Positions 21,361 to 32,569 of a stretch of 64,000 bases of DNA are shown one piece after another. Source of the DNA: Ixodes scapularis (taxonomy: Eukaryota; Arthropoda; Arachnida; Ixodida; Ixodidae); assembly GCF_016920785.2 (NCBI RefSeq), contig NW_024609846.1:112458831-112522830 (forward strand), in the 5' to 3' direction. Every line of letters starts with the position of its first letter. Within the stretch, counting starts at the first letter, position 1. Below the pieces are notes generated by a model that ran no database searches, was not told the origin of the DNA, and saw only the letters and a list, made by a program, of their open reading frames with translations. A program made the translations under genes and the position numbers.

Positions 21361-22622
21361 ATGACTTCATCTTCCTCTTCCATTGTGGTTGGTTCGATGG
21401 CATTCCCACCGCCGGCCGTGTTTTTGGCTGTTCCTGGTCCACCGATAGTTGCTTGGTCAGCATGGAAGCGTGGGGTTTTGACATACCTTGAAGCATCGGG
21501 TTTGCAGTGTGTCGAACCGCGTCGGAAAAGGGCGATTTTATTTTCACTATTGGGTACGGAAGCCCAGCGTATCGTAGACGCATTTCAATTGTATGAGACT
21601 CCTTCTGCAGAAGGAGCCGATGAGTTCCAGATTTTCTTAGAGGCCGTTGGCAGGCATTTTGAATTTTCTGGTAGTGTTGCTCTTGAGCGCCAGAAACTGC
21701 GCGCCTTGGTACAGCGTCCCGGACAGTCAGTCACCGAGTTTCTTTCCGAATTACGATATCAAGGCTCGTTCTGTGCTTATGGAAACGCTCTCGACGAAAG
21801 ACTCTGTGAGGTGCTCTTGGAGGGTTTGGAATCCAGACGCGTTCAGTATCGCCTCCTGCGGGAATGCGAAGGCAGCGAGGTACCGACCTTATCTCGAGCT
21901 ATTCAGTTAGCACAACAGTTTGAGCAGAGGGCGAGAACGGCCGCGAGTTTCCGGAGACGAGAACAATCGCAAAACCGAGACTCGGCGGAGGTTCAGCGAA
22001 TCGGGGAACGACGTCTGCCAGGAACCCAAGATGGCGGCACAGCGTCGTCATCTTCATTCGAGCATCGCCAAGATGGCTACGCCGGATACCCCTCGTGGCA
22101 TCAACCTGGCTATCCCCTGTCCCAGCCTGGACCCAGAATGCCTTGGCTCCCATTGGCCGCTGGTCACGTGCCCCGGTTTCCGGCCGGGTGTTCCAGCCTC
22201 GACGAGATCGTGACCTTGCCCCTCCTCGAACTCGTGGAAACGCAGACGAGGCTTGTTATTTTTGCGGACGCCGCAGCCATGACCGGGCGCTTTGTCCGGC
22301 GTCCCAGGCAGCTTGCTTCTTATGCGGGAAGCTGGGACATTTTGCAGTGATGTGCCAGAGTCGTCGCCCGCCGTCGGCGGCCTTCGCCTACGACCGCAGA
22401 CAAGCGTCGTTTCCTTTCCAGGGCCGAGGTTCTCGGCGAAGCTTCGCTGACCGACAGTCCCGAGGAGTCAGGTCCAACCTGGTAAGCATGGTCGACCCGC
22501 CGCCGGCTCCAGAGATGCTACCAAGTGTTACGTTCGCGGAGGATCCACTGCCCGTCGAGACAACTGAGAGAGGAGAGGGTGGATCGTTCGTCGAGATGCA
22601 TTCATGGCCGAAATCACGGTAA
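21361..22622 (+). pseudogene. gag of the Gypsy element (capsid and zinc knuckles), frameshifted
   Basis: The first ATG in the long frame is at 21361 (MTSSSSSIVVG). The capsid-like part contains AWSAWKRGVLTYLEASGLQ, and a retrotransposon-gag-like LRALVQRPGQSVTEFLSELR. A frameshift between about 22100 and 22230 moves the reading to another frame, where two zinc knuckles occur at about 22251-22370: CYFCGRRSHDRALC (CX2CX4HX4C) and CFLCGKLGHFAVMC. Gag would package element RNA. The frameshift separates capsid from nucleocapsid. Confidence 0.8.
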
Positions 22623-25600
22623 ATGACACACCTCTTCGCATTCTTGTTGATACTGGTTCATTCGTATCAATTTTAAATGGGCGTACCTTTAAGGAAGTTA
22701 ACAAGAATAACAAGATAAGGTTATACCCACCGTCGAGGACCCTCGTCCACTATATGCAAGACACCATCCCTGTGCTAAGATCTTTTGTGGGACAAGTAAA
22801 CTTTAAAGATTGCTGGGCATCGCTGGAATTTTACGTAACCAAGACGTTCGTTGCTCGGAATCGACGCGGTGCGTAAAATGAAACTTGTGCTGAATGGTGC
22901 TAAGTACGAATGTTTGTACGCTAATGCAGCTCACGGAGGAGGAGTACCGCAGCGGAATGTGAGGGCCACGCCAAATCCGCAGCGACAACCGTTCACCGTG
23001 TCGTGCTGTCAAGCATCGCAGCCACTTGGTTCATCCCCTGCGGCGAGTTCCAGTCTTCTTTCTGCTGGGAATAACATTCCTGACATATCCCCTGCTTCAT
23101 CAATCTCTGGAGATACGATACCTAAAGCCATTCTGTGCAAGTCAAGTCCTCAACGTCATTCTGAAAAGACGAGTACATCAACAAGTCATCATGGGACTCC
23201 TGCTTCCACAAAAACGGATACATCGAAGTTACCGCCTGGGTTCGAAGAGTTTGAACATCTCTTTAGCCCAGGTTTGGGTCTGGTGAAGAATCATACACAC
23301 AAGGTTAAGGTGCGGCATACAGTTCAACCCGTCCAATCAAAACTCCGTCGTCTTCCGATGACATTGAGGGATCAAGTTTCTGAAGAAATTTTCAAGTTGG
23401 AACGAGCGGGTATCATCGAACGTGTTCAAGCCTCTGAGTGGGTGTCGCCGATTGTTGTTGTCCGCAAGCCAGATGGCAACATTCGTAGGTGTGTGGATCT
23501 ACGAGCGCCGAATCAAGCCGTTGTTATCGATTCCTTTCCGCTGCCATGTATCAACGAACTTTTGAGTTCTTTGCGTGGAGCAGCGTTTTTCTCCAAACTG
23601 GATTTGGCTTCCGCCTATCATCAGGTCCGTCTCGACCCGGTGAGTCGTGACCTCACTTCTTTCATTACCCATGAGGGATTGTTCCGCTCCCGCAGCTTTC
23701 CAGCAAATAATGTCCAAAACGCTAAAGGATTGTCTAGGAGTCCAGTTTTACTTAGATGATGTTATCGTGTATGGATCCACTTTGAAAGAGCACGATGAGA
23801 ATCTCCGTTGTGTCTTATCTAGAATTTCCCAAGCGGGAATGAAGTTAAACCGTAAAGGTGTTTTCCAAGTAGAGGAGCTCTCAATTTTGGGACAACATCT
23901 TTCCGTAAGAGGGTTAGCACCCCTTTCATCTAAGGTAGATGCAATCCTGAATTTTGCAACTCCCTCTGACTCAGTGAAGCTAAGAGCGTTTTTGGGTCTT
24001 ATTGAGTATTATAGTAAATTCATACCATATGGTTCTACGGTCGTAGAACCGATGCGTCGTCTCCTCCGTAAAGGAGTTCCTTTCAACTGGTCCCCGGAAG
24101 TTGAGGCCAGTTTTCAGAAAGTAAAGGCTTCCATTCAAGCAGCGCCGATTTTAGCTATGTTCGACCCAACGTTGTATATCGTCGTGGCAACAGATGCTTC
24201 GCAGTATGGTCTTGGCGCTGTTCTTCAGCAGCAGTATGGAAATCAGCTTCGTCCTGTAGCCTTCGCGTCGCGCTCGCGATGTCGAGCGAAGGTATTCTAC
24301 TGGTGAGAAAGAAGCACTAGCATGTCTATGGGCGTGCGAAAAGTGGCATGTCTATCTGTGGGGAAGGTCTTTTGTAATTCGGACGGACCATCAAGCGCTG
24401 GTTACGTTACTTTCAAACAAAGGATCTGGAATCCGCCCTCTTAGAATCACCCGTTGGTCATCCAGACTTCTGAACTATAATTTTAAGATGGAGTTTCAGA
24501 AGGGCGCCACCAACGTCGTTGCTGACGCGTTTTCAAGGTTGCCAGTGCCTGACACGGAAGAGGGTATGCGATTTGACGAGGAGGTTGCTTCTGTTGTCAT
24601 GGTTCCACTGTCTAAGGGTGGTTTTCAACAGGCTACGGCCAATGATGTAGTTCTGCCTTCCGTTATCCGATATACCACATCGTCTTGGCCTGAGGACAGC
24701 AAAATGAATCCAGACCTGCGACCATACTATCAGGTACGAGATCAGCTCTCCCTGTACGATGGCATCTTGTACAAAGGAGAGAAGCTAGTTGTTCCTATGC
24801 AGTTCCGAGACAGGATAATGAAAGTAGCGCACGAAGTACACCAAGGGATCACGAGAACTACAAGTGTGATCCGTGAGCATTACTGGTGGCCTCTCATGAA
24901 CCAACATATAAAGAACAAGATAGAAAACTGTACAGTGTGCCACTCAACTGACAAGACAGTGAAGGCTGCGCCGGCTCCTCTGCAGCCCATCCAGTTTCCT
25001 AGTCAACCCTGGGAAAAGCTCGGCATTGACATTGTGGGTCCGATTGATCGTGCACCGCCCAGTCAAAGATTTTTCATTGTCCTGATTGACTACCACTCTA
25101 AGTGGCCAGAAGTTCAAGCCACGTCGTCGGTAACGTCAGCGACCGTCATCAGCTTTCTGAAGAATGTTTTTTCACGTGAAGGACTTCCCTGTGTGATTGT
25201 TTCTGACAATGGGGTCCAATTCACCTCTCAAGAGTTTCAGGATTTTCTACGACAGAATGGTATTAAACATAAGAAAACATCGTTGTATCATCCTCAAAGC
25301 AACGGGCAGGTTGAAAGGTTTAATCGCGTTTTGAAATCTTGGCTTCAGTTGGCCGTTGTGCAAGGTCGTTCCCTTCCAGACGCCGTTCGGGACCACCTGG
25401 AAGCATATCGTCGTACGGTACATCCAACAATAGGGCTCGCACCGTCCATTCTTCTGCATGGAAGAATTCACAGGTCAAGACTAGATGTACAGGGTATGCC
25501 AACCCGCGAAGTTCCTGCTGACCTTCCAGAGAGACGGGCTCAACTCCAACAAAGAGTCGACAGGTATCAGCAACACATGAAATCTTACTCGGATCATCGT

Positions 25601-26628
25601 AGAGCGGTGCGAACACCTCGGTTTCACCCGGGCCAAGCTGTCCGTGTCTTCAAGCCCACTCATCGGAATAAACTTCACAGTAGATACACTGAACCACAAA
25701 TGATGCAAGCACAGCTAGGACCAGCAACATATCAACTAGCTGATGGTAGAAGATGGAATGCAGCGAAACTCACAAAAGCTGCACAACTGCCTTCGATACA
25801 AGTTACTGACCAAGGCTGGGATGACGATGATGATGATGCCGATAAAGGCTCTAGTGACCTCGCAGCGTCTGGTCTCTTGAGAAGACCCGGTTCTCCTGCT
25901 GCACGGGTGGCAGGTACAGCCCTCCATGCAACTCTGGGTTCTCTTAAGAGACAAGGTCTTCCTGCTGCATTCACTAGTGTCCATGGTCAAGTCTCGCTGT
26001 GGACCCCGGGCATCTTGTGGCGCCCGGCAGCACTCTGGTGCCAGGGTCTCGTGCTGCTGTTCCTGGGCCTGTCCTTCGGCGTGTTCCTGTTCCTGGGCCT
26101 ATCCTCGGGCCTGCTTCCGTTCCTGGGCCTGTCCTCGGGCCTTCTTCCGTTCCTGGGCCTGTCCTCGGGCCTGCTTCCGTTCCTGGGCCTGTCCCCGGGC
26201 CTGTTTCAATTCTTGGGTCTGTCCCCAGGCTTATTCCTGTTCCTGGGCCTGTCCTTGGGCCTGCTTCCGTTCCTGGGCCTGTCCCCGGGCCTGTTCCAAT
26301 TCTTGGGCCTGTCCCCAGGCTTATTTCTGTTCCGAGGCTTGAACAGCCTGTGCATGAAAATATCGAACTGCCCATCTCCGATCTGGACGCTTTCCCAGAT
26401 CCCCGTGAAGAACTTCTCAGTGTTCCTTTGCCGAGGACGAGTAGTCCTCTGGACGCTCGTTCCACCACGCCATTGTCGACGCCTCCACTTGAAGACTCCG
26501 GTGACGAGACCACAACGGAATTACACGCACCACCTTTGACCTCTGAGTCATCTAGAGCTCCTAATATATTTTCTCAGCCACGAACAGCACAAAGTCTACC
26601 AATACGCAAAAAAAAAGACTTCCACTGA
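22604..26628 (+). pseudogene. pol of the Gypsy element (protease, RT, RNase H, integrase), broken
   Basis: The aspartic protease motif LVDTGSFVSIL is near 22645. RT follows in a second frame, with WVSPIVVVRKPDGNIRRCVD and FFSKLDLASAYHQVRLDP. Near 23690 about ten residues appear deleted and the frame changes; YLDDVIVYG then gives the catalytic DD. RNase H starts TDASQYGLGAVLQ and is broken near 24306, continuing as EKEALACLWACEKWHVYLWG and RTDHQALVTLL. Integrase (24488 on) has the HHCC finger (HEVHQG...CTVCH), catalytic D in GIDIVGP, D in VSDNGVQF and E in QSNGQVERFNR, and a GPATYQLADGR-type C-terminal motif. The proline-rich tail contains the 30-bp minisatellite. Confidence 0.85.
26047..26340 (+). 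repeat. 30-bp minisatellite in the pol 3' end
   Basis: TTCCTGGGCCTG recurs at a strict 30-bp period about ten times (26059 to 26329). In one frame it codes for ten-residue units like PGPVLGPASV with a 30-residue super-repeat; in another for FLGLSSGLLP. At least three forward frames and one reverse frame stay open across it. Confidence 0.85.
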
Positions 26629-27246
26629 AATTTAGAGACTACATCCTCGCAGTTGGTAGTGGTAGTTTGGACTCAGACTCTGAATTTAGTGACAATACTT
26701 CGAAAGGTTTTGTAGTTCTTGCTAGTTAGGTTTCCTGATAGTTGTCATTTGTCATGAGCTATGTTTACTTGCTATAAAAAATGAATCAGCCACTGTCATA
26801 GAAAATCCTTTGCCAAGGAGAAATGTCCATGACAAACACAAAACTACCAACATATAACACCACTAACAAAATAACCAATACTGCACATGTGTCCTGGACA
26901 TTTTTGGAATAAGTGGAATGTGCGGGTTATATACGCATGGTGTTCTCTCTTTTTTTTTCAACAAAGGGGGAAAGCTTTATATGTAGACTTCATAAGACGA
27001 TGAAACTGGTTGAACTTTTCGGAGTGTTGAGAGGTCGCGAGTGAGAGGTGGAACTCTTCATTTTCGTGTTAAAGTGCACAAGACTTTATAGATAATGAAC
27101 ATTTCCGCAAGGTGATTAACATTTTCACTTAGGACATTTTGTATATTCGTTAAGTTCGGAGACGTGTTAACTTTAGCAATTTGTTAAAAGGTCGCAAAGC
27201 GTTTAACGTACGTTCTTATTCCACACCTATCTCATAAATCGTTCAA
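26629..27246 (+). other. Noncoding 3' internal region of the Gypsy element
   Basis: Between the last open frame and the polypurine tract lie about 620 bp of AT-rich sequence with no recognised gene; no env-like product is seen. Confidence 0.6.
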
Positions 27247-27257
27247 GGAAGGGAGAG
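27247..27257 (+). other. Polypurine tract
   Basis: GGAAGGGAGAG lies directly before the 3' LTR, the usual plus-strand priming site. Confidence 0.7.
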
Positions 27258-27501
27258 TGTAGTATTTACATTTGTCGGTCTTTTTAGTTTTGTCAAAGAT
27301 GGCATAACAACGGACATCAGTTCTGTAATAAAAGAAGGTGCCACGCGCTGGCGGCCTCGAGGCCATCGCTCGGTCAGACGTTTGCCAACACTCGAACAGG
27401 ACGGTTGTCCTTCCTTTCGCCGCCGGGTAAACCAGACAGGGTTCACTCGGGAAGACGGCTTCGCCTGCTCGGCCATGGAACACCGGCACCTCCGTCCGAT
27501 G
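27258..27501 (+). repeat. 3' LTR of Ty3/Gypsy element, last 4 bp missing
   Basis: It matches the 5' LTR from TGTAGTATTTACA to CCGTCCGATG, then diverges (AGTC instead of TACA). About eight substitutions and one added A separate the two LTRs. AATAAA is preserved. Confidence 0.85.
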
Positions 27502-28870
27502 AGTCTTTCATAGCTTTAGCGCCCCGTAGGCGGAACAGTACATTAAAACCATGCGAAACGTCACGCACCTTAAGAAAACCACGTGCAAAGCTAGCCAGAA
27601 GCACGTTTTACGCTTCGGTCCCATTGGCTGGCGCGACGTCGACGAGGCTCCCATTGGTCGCTGCACATCAGTTTGTGTGGTGTCATCCTGACTGTGTTAT
27701 CACACTGTTGTGTCATCACTGATCACCGCATTCGTGGCATATACGGCGCATGGAATAAACCAAATGGTTAGTTCTGCTGGGAACTACGTTGCTGTCTGTT
27801 CCTTCCTCGCGCCGCAAGGCCCACACACGACAGTTTGAACGATCGCTCATACGGTGGCTCTGCGTGTACGCGAGGCAGCGGCTCCACCGCTCCACGCCGA
27901 AGGTCAGCGCGTTGTACGCCGCAAATTAAAGGGAGCGAAGAGCGGCGTGCGTGCTTTCGCATTCACAACTCATAAGAAGTGCTTAGGTGTATTTTTTAGC
28001 CGAACCGGAACTGAACCGAACCGAGATCGTCACCGCCATTTTGGAATTGAACCGGAACTGAACCGGAAAAAAATATAACGGTAACCGGTTCAAAGTGGTG
28101 CACGGTATTTTTTTCTTTTAATTAGAAAATTAACTTTGGAGAAATAAAAACTGGCAGCTGTATTCCTACCTAGTGATCAAATTGTCACATACCGAATCGC
28201 AATGTGTGAGAAATTATAGATTTTAGAGGCGCTTTCTATTTGCACTATGATTAGTGACGTGACGTGACGTCATTGTGTCAAAGCATGCAGTCAAGTACTG
28301 TTGCGCCACCTGGCCCCGTGACGTAGTCGCGTGACTCACTGCGTCAGGTCTACTTAAATTGAGAACGTCACTAAATTTATTACCGTTGTTGACACCGTCA
28401 CGTCACAAGGCATCACGACTTCTCACCGCGAGTCACATGACACCGTGACATACTCGATTGTCATGAGCCCGAGTCTACTGCTCGGCTTCATGACAATCAG
28501 CATCTTCAAAGAATCGGGTAATGACTCGTGCTCAATCAAAGATAAGAATAGCTGAACTCTAACAATGTCTCAAGCTCAACCCATGCTTTATTTTTGCCAA
28601 CCCCAGCGCATGGCTGTGATGAACGCTGACGGTATACTACGGGGTACTACGGGTGTCCCAAGTAGCGATCAGGCTCTTGCAAAATTCGGTTTCTTAAACT
28701 ATCGCGCTACGATTTTGTGCAGCGTGGCCCACAGATGGTGCTTATTTTTTGTGGAAAAAGTAAAGCAAAAAGGAGAAAGTAAAGAAAGAAAAAGGCTTAG
28801 TTCCTATGGAAACACAGCGAAGCCACCGGTCTGCAGACAATACGGCTCCGTTTCGCACGAGAGACAAGAG
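27502..28870. other. Intergenic, no gene recognised
   Basis: It holds (GAACCG)-like repeats at 27998-28090, matching those at 20725-20760 in the same orientation, and a GTGACGTGACG-rich tract near 28252-28300. Open frames here show no known domain. Confidence 0.5.
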
Positions 28871-29283
28871 ATGGCGCAAGCGGTCGCGCCGCCAACAGCC
28901 GCCCACGAACGAGCATACGGCGCCGAGAGCCGGCGTCTTTAGCAGACGATCTTTTTGACTCAAAAGCGGCGCGAGCTTTTTTCATATCAATTGCCAATGC
29001 ATTATTTTATCCTCCTTACTGATAAAACACATAGAATGGACACATAATCGATTAAAAAAATAGTTTGTCGGGTTATTTTAACTGTTTTTTCGTTGTACTT
29101 ATGTCGTCTGCTCTGCAGTTCTTGGTTGTTACCGTGCCTGTTTTTGTTTCTGCGACTGTCGCCGCCTGCGGAACGCGCGCCGCTTTTGAATCGAAAAGAT
29201 CGTCTGCTAAAGACGCCGGCTCTCGGCGCCGTATGTTCGTTCGTTGGCGGCAGTTGGCGTCGCAACAGCTTGCGCCATTTTTC
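28871..29283. mobile_element. Foldback element, about 115-bp inverted arms
   Basis: The left arm begins ATGGCGCAAGC and the right arm ends GCTTGCGCCAT. Both contain AAGACGCCGGCTCTCGGCGC or its inverse and GATCGTCTGCT. The centre (about 28985-29165) is AT-rich. No target duplication is evident. Confidence 0.65.
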
Positions 29284-29582
29284 TTTATTCTTTATTCGGA
29301 GATTACCCCGCAGTGCCCGAGGGCGTTACAGCAGGGGGGTTACAATGATGAAAAAAAAAAAAACACATCTTCATTTTCACTGCACACTTGCAGCTCTGAC
29401 AGCCCATTCCACTCTCGTATCGTTTTAACATAAACGAGTTGCCGTACATGCTCGTCCTAGCGCGGAACTCTCTAATTTTGAAAGCATGATTGTTCCGTTT
29501 AGAAATATAATATGATTCTCAAGTAAGTTTCACTGTTAATTCCAGTTTTATTTTGAAATATCAAAAACAGAAACTTTAAACA
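29284..29582. other. Short intergenic stretch
   Basis: AT-rich, with a poly-A run near 29350; no feature recognised. Confidence 0.5.
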
Positions 29583-31437
29583 CATCATCATCATCATCAT
29601 AAACTTTATTAATTGATAAAGTGAAAGGACCTTGCGGTCTCTGGTCGGTGCCCTTAGTCCAGGGCTCCGTTGGCCGCCCAGATTCGGCGGGCTCGCTCAA
29701 CCAGTCGCTGCTGGTCATCGAGCTCTGTGCCGGAAAGGGCCGCCTCCCAGGAGGAAAAGGTGGGGGAAGGAATGGGGGTGATACCCTCACCGAGGGGGTG
29801 ACGGCATTCCCAGATGGAGTGGTACAGGCTAGGGTGATCGCTGCCACATCCCGGACAGGTGCCTGGGTACCGGTTGGGGAACCAGCGATGTCGCTGGTGG
29901 AGGTTAGGGAACGTAAACGTTTGAAGTTGTCGCCAGTCCGCTGCCTCTGCCCGGGATAGCGCCCGATGCGGAGGGGGCAGGACCCGGCGGGTTGTTCGGT
30001 AGTATTCTGTTACCAGGTGTTAGGTGTCAAGATGTGTGTCGGTTGGAGTGCGGAGGGACTGGGAGTCCGCGGGTGTGTTTGGCTCTGGGTCCTGCTGTAT
30101 TCTGATCCCATCCGACAAAGCCCGGTTTGTCGCTACCGCTCGGGCTAGTGCGTGAGCACTTTCGTTGCCGGATAAGCCCAGATGTGCAGGGGTCCAGATG
30201 ATCCGGATGACCGGTATTTGTATCCATTCGGTGCTTATGGCGTTGATGAGGTGTGCTGTCCGTGGGTAGAGGGTGTTGCCCGCAAACGCTCTGCACGCTG
30301 CTTGCGAGTCGGTGACGATAATTATCTTATGCTTGAGGTCGGTGGTGTCTCTGCGTGGGATCGCGTGTGAGATGGCCAGCGCTATGGCCATCTCCTCCGC
30401 CTCCTGGATTGATGCGATGTTTGAGATGGAGCCCGTGCTGTGGCAGGTGCCGTCTCTGTCTGTCACTGCGATGGTTGCTGCTCCAGCTCTTTCCCTGTGG
30501 AGAGCAGCATCTGTGTACCATGTTTGTGGGTCTGGGCCGTAGGCTTTCTCTAAGGCCCGGATCCTGGCCTCTCTCCGCCCTGTGTGCAGGTCTGGGTGCA
30601 TGTTCTTAGGGATTGGTTCCGCCTGTACGCGGTTCAGGATATCCGGTTTCAGGCGCACTGGGGCGGCTGGTTCTTCCTGCGTGAGATTGGTGTAGCCAAG
30701 TCTGCGCAGCGTTGCTCGGCCCGTTCGGGTGGCGCTGAGGCGTGTGAGCTGTCCTATTTTTTGCGCTTCGACTAGCTCTTCCACCGTGTTGTGGACCCCC
30801 AGCATCAGGAATCGCTTCGTTGACATACTTATTGGTAGACCAAGGGCTGTCTTGATCGCCTTGCGGAGCGAGGTGTTTAGCCACTCCATTTCGGTGATGG
30901 TGAAGTTGTGAAAGGGCACATGATATGTGAACCGGCTCACAATGAGGGCTTGATAGATTCGCAGCGTATCCTGTTCACTGAGCCCCCCTTTCCGATTAGA
31001 CACCCGTCGGATGAGGTGGGCTATTTGGTCGGAATGTCTGCGCAGGAGCTCCACGGTGTGTTGAGCTCCGCCGTGGTTTTGGAGGTACATGCCAAGGATT
31101 CGTAGGCGCTCTACCCGGGGTATAGGTGTATTTCCTAGAGTAAGGTCGATGGTCGGCGCGTGTTTGTTCAGTACTGAGCGTTTTCGGATCACCAGGAGCT
31201 CGGATTTTTCACTTGCGCAGGTTAGCCCTGCCGCCCCCGCGTAGTCTTGGGTGACGTTGACTGCTTCTTGCAGTCTGTCCTGGATTTCTTCCTCCGACCC
31301 TGTGGTGGTCCACACCGTGATATCGTCGGCGTAGAGGGCGTGTCGCAAGTGCGGGATTTTGTTGAGTTTGTGCGGGAGGCCTGCCATTGCCACGTTGAAC
31401 AGCACACAATTTTTTTCGGCGGGCTGAGGGAGGTTCC
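29583..31437 (-). pseudogene. 5'-truncated I-group non-LTR retrotransposon (RT end, RNase H, C-terminal zinc finger)
   Basis: On the minus strand the open frame starts inside RT (LFNVAMAGLPHKLNKI, then the catalytic HALYADDITVWT). It runs through the thumb region and an RNase H domain (WYTDAALHRE, AEEMAIALAISH, IIIVTDSQAA, IIWTPAHLGLSGNESAHALA). An in-frame TAA at 30020-30022 interrupts it, but the same frame resumes (HLVTEYYRTTRR) to a CX2CX8HX4C finger, CPGCGSDHPSLYHSIWEC, and stops at 29654. The 3' end is an (ATG)n simple repeat, 29583-29600. The endonuclease, ORF1 and most of RT are missing. RNase H plus a simple-repeat tail indicate the I group. Confidence 0.85.
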
Positions 31438-31830
31438 CAATTCAGTTCAGTCTTCATTTGAGTACAGCTGTCTCTCCGCCCGTACCGTCCCAGAACAAAC
31501 CTAGCAGCTCTATTTTGTATTTTTTAAAGTTTGTCTATTAATGTTTTTTGTCCCGGGTCCCAGACGGCACAGGCATATTCCTAAATTGGCCTAACGCGGT
31601 TTCCTTTAAGTTAGGGAGTGAACATTTTAGGCTTCGTTGAATAAAGTTCAGTGCCCTGCCAGCCTTTACAATCACGTCATACACATGTGAATTCCACGAA
31701 AAGTCAGCTGATATCGTGACACCTAAGTACTTATACTTGGAGTCCTTGTTTACTATATTGTTATTTATATAATATTGGGTTTCAATTTTCTTCTTATTTT
31801 TAGTAAAACATAAATGCACACACATCTCTT
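31438..31830 (-). pseudogene. CR1/Jockey-like LINE RT fragment joined to the I-group LINE
   Basis: The minus strand reads KYKYLGVTISADFSWNSHVY, GRALNFIQRSLKCSLPNLKE, then after a frameshift EYACAVWDPGQKTLIDKL, a stop, and RAARFVLGRYGRRDS to about 31440. There the frame changes abruptly to I-group sequence. The family is the post-RT region of Jockey/CR1-type LINEs. The junction looks like insertion of the truncated I-group element or a template switch. Confidence 0.75.
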
Positions 31831-31891
31831 GTCTCCCGTGCGAAATGACGCCGTATTATTTGAAGACCGGTGGCTTCGCCGCGTTTTCATT

Positions 31892-32306
31892 ATGGTACCT
31901 GGAACGCGTCTCCGACTGGTGTGTTTACCGCCTCCAAAAAAGTGGTCCCTCGATTTCCGCCTGATGACGTCATAGAAGTGTCATGATGTCGCCGATCGCG
32001 ATCCTGGCGGCGTCTCAACAGTTGTGGTGTATATGGCAGACGCCTGTTCTGCTGTAGGTCGCTCTCCACTGTGACAATCCACGGAAGTTAAAGCAGCCGG
32101 AAGTTGGGACGCCGTGACAATAGCGACACTCGCGTTCGCTCGTGCTTTTCGCCAGCATTTCTACGGCCAACCGTCAGGATCGCGACAGGCAACAGTATGA
32201 CATTCCGGCTTCAGTGACGTCATTCGTTGCCACTTTGGGACCACTTTAGATGTATGAGCGGGATAGGACGCTAAACACATCAGTCAAAGACGCACTCCAG
32301 GCACCA
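31892..32306. mobile_element. MITE with about 40-bp TIR (TGGTACCTGGAACGCGTCTC)
   Basis: The left end, TGGTACCTGGA...GTCTCCGACTGGTGTGTTTA, is answered on the right by the inverse of TGGTGCCTGGAGTGCGTCTT. TA lies outside both ends. It is the first of three abutting TA-type elements; a partial relative is at 10818-11085. Confidence 0.65.
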
Positions 32307-32310
32307 TAGC

Positions 32311-32567
32311 TATAGACGCTTTACAGCAGCTGTGCATGGGCGCCGCCATAACTGACCTTCAGTTTTTGTTCCCTCTTATTCCGTTCGCTTCACTTCGTCA
32401 TTACCACAGCAGGACAGGTTATTGCCATTTTAGATGCTACTGTGTTCTTGTGCCCAGCATAGGCCCTTGTGAAGACCCGTCAACGCCCGCTTCAGTGGCT
32501 CGGCATCTCGGTAAGACAAGAGAAGGGCGGCTATGGCGGCTCAATCTGGCGCGTGTGTAAAGCGTCT
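32311..32567. mobile_element. MITE, TIR TAGACGCTTTACA
   Basis: The ends TAGACGCTTTACA and TGTAAAGCGTCTA are each bordered by TA. It is sandwiched directly between two other MITEs. About 257 bp, noncoding. Confidence 0.65.
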
Positions 32568-32569
32568 AT

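Larger units (their letters stand above)
20823..27501 (+). mobile_element. Ty3/Gypsy LTR retrotransposon, frame-broken
   Basis: A complete structure is present in the order LTR, primer-binding site, gag, protease, RT, RNase H, integrase, polypurine tract, LTR. Reading frame changes at least four times and there is a small deletion in RT, so the copy is inactive. It stands between SMARCB1 and the right-hand intergenic region, on the strand opposite to SMARCB1. The two LTRs differ by roughly 3-4 percent by hand count, implying a fairly old insertion. The 3' LTR lacks the last four bases and no target duplication is visible, suggesting later damage at that end. Confidence 0.88.

Noticed and set aside
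25247..25616. Minus-strand open frames inside the integrase region
   Set aside because: Antisense to a clear integrase; no independent homology.
28252..28300. GTGACGTGACG-rich tract as a regulatory array
   Set aside because: Spacing is irregular and no gene is nearby; treated as low-complexity sequence.
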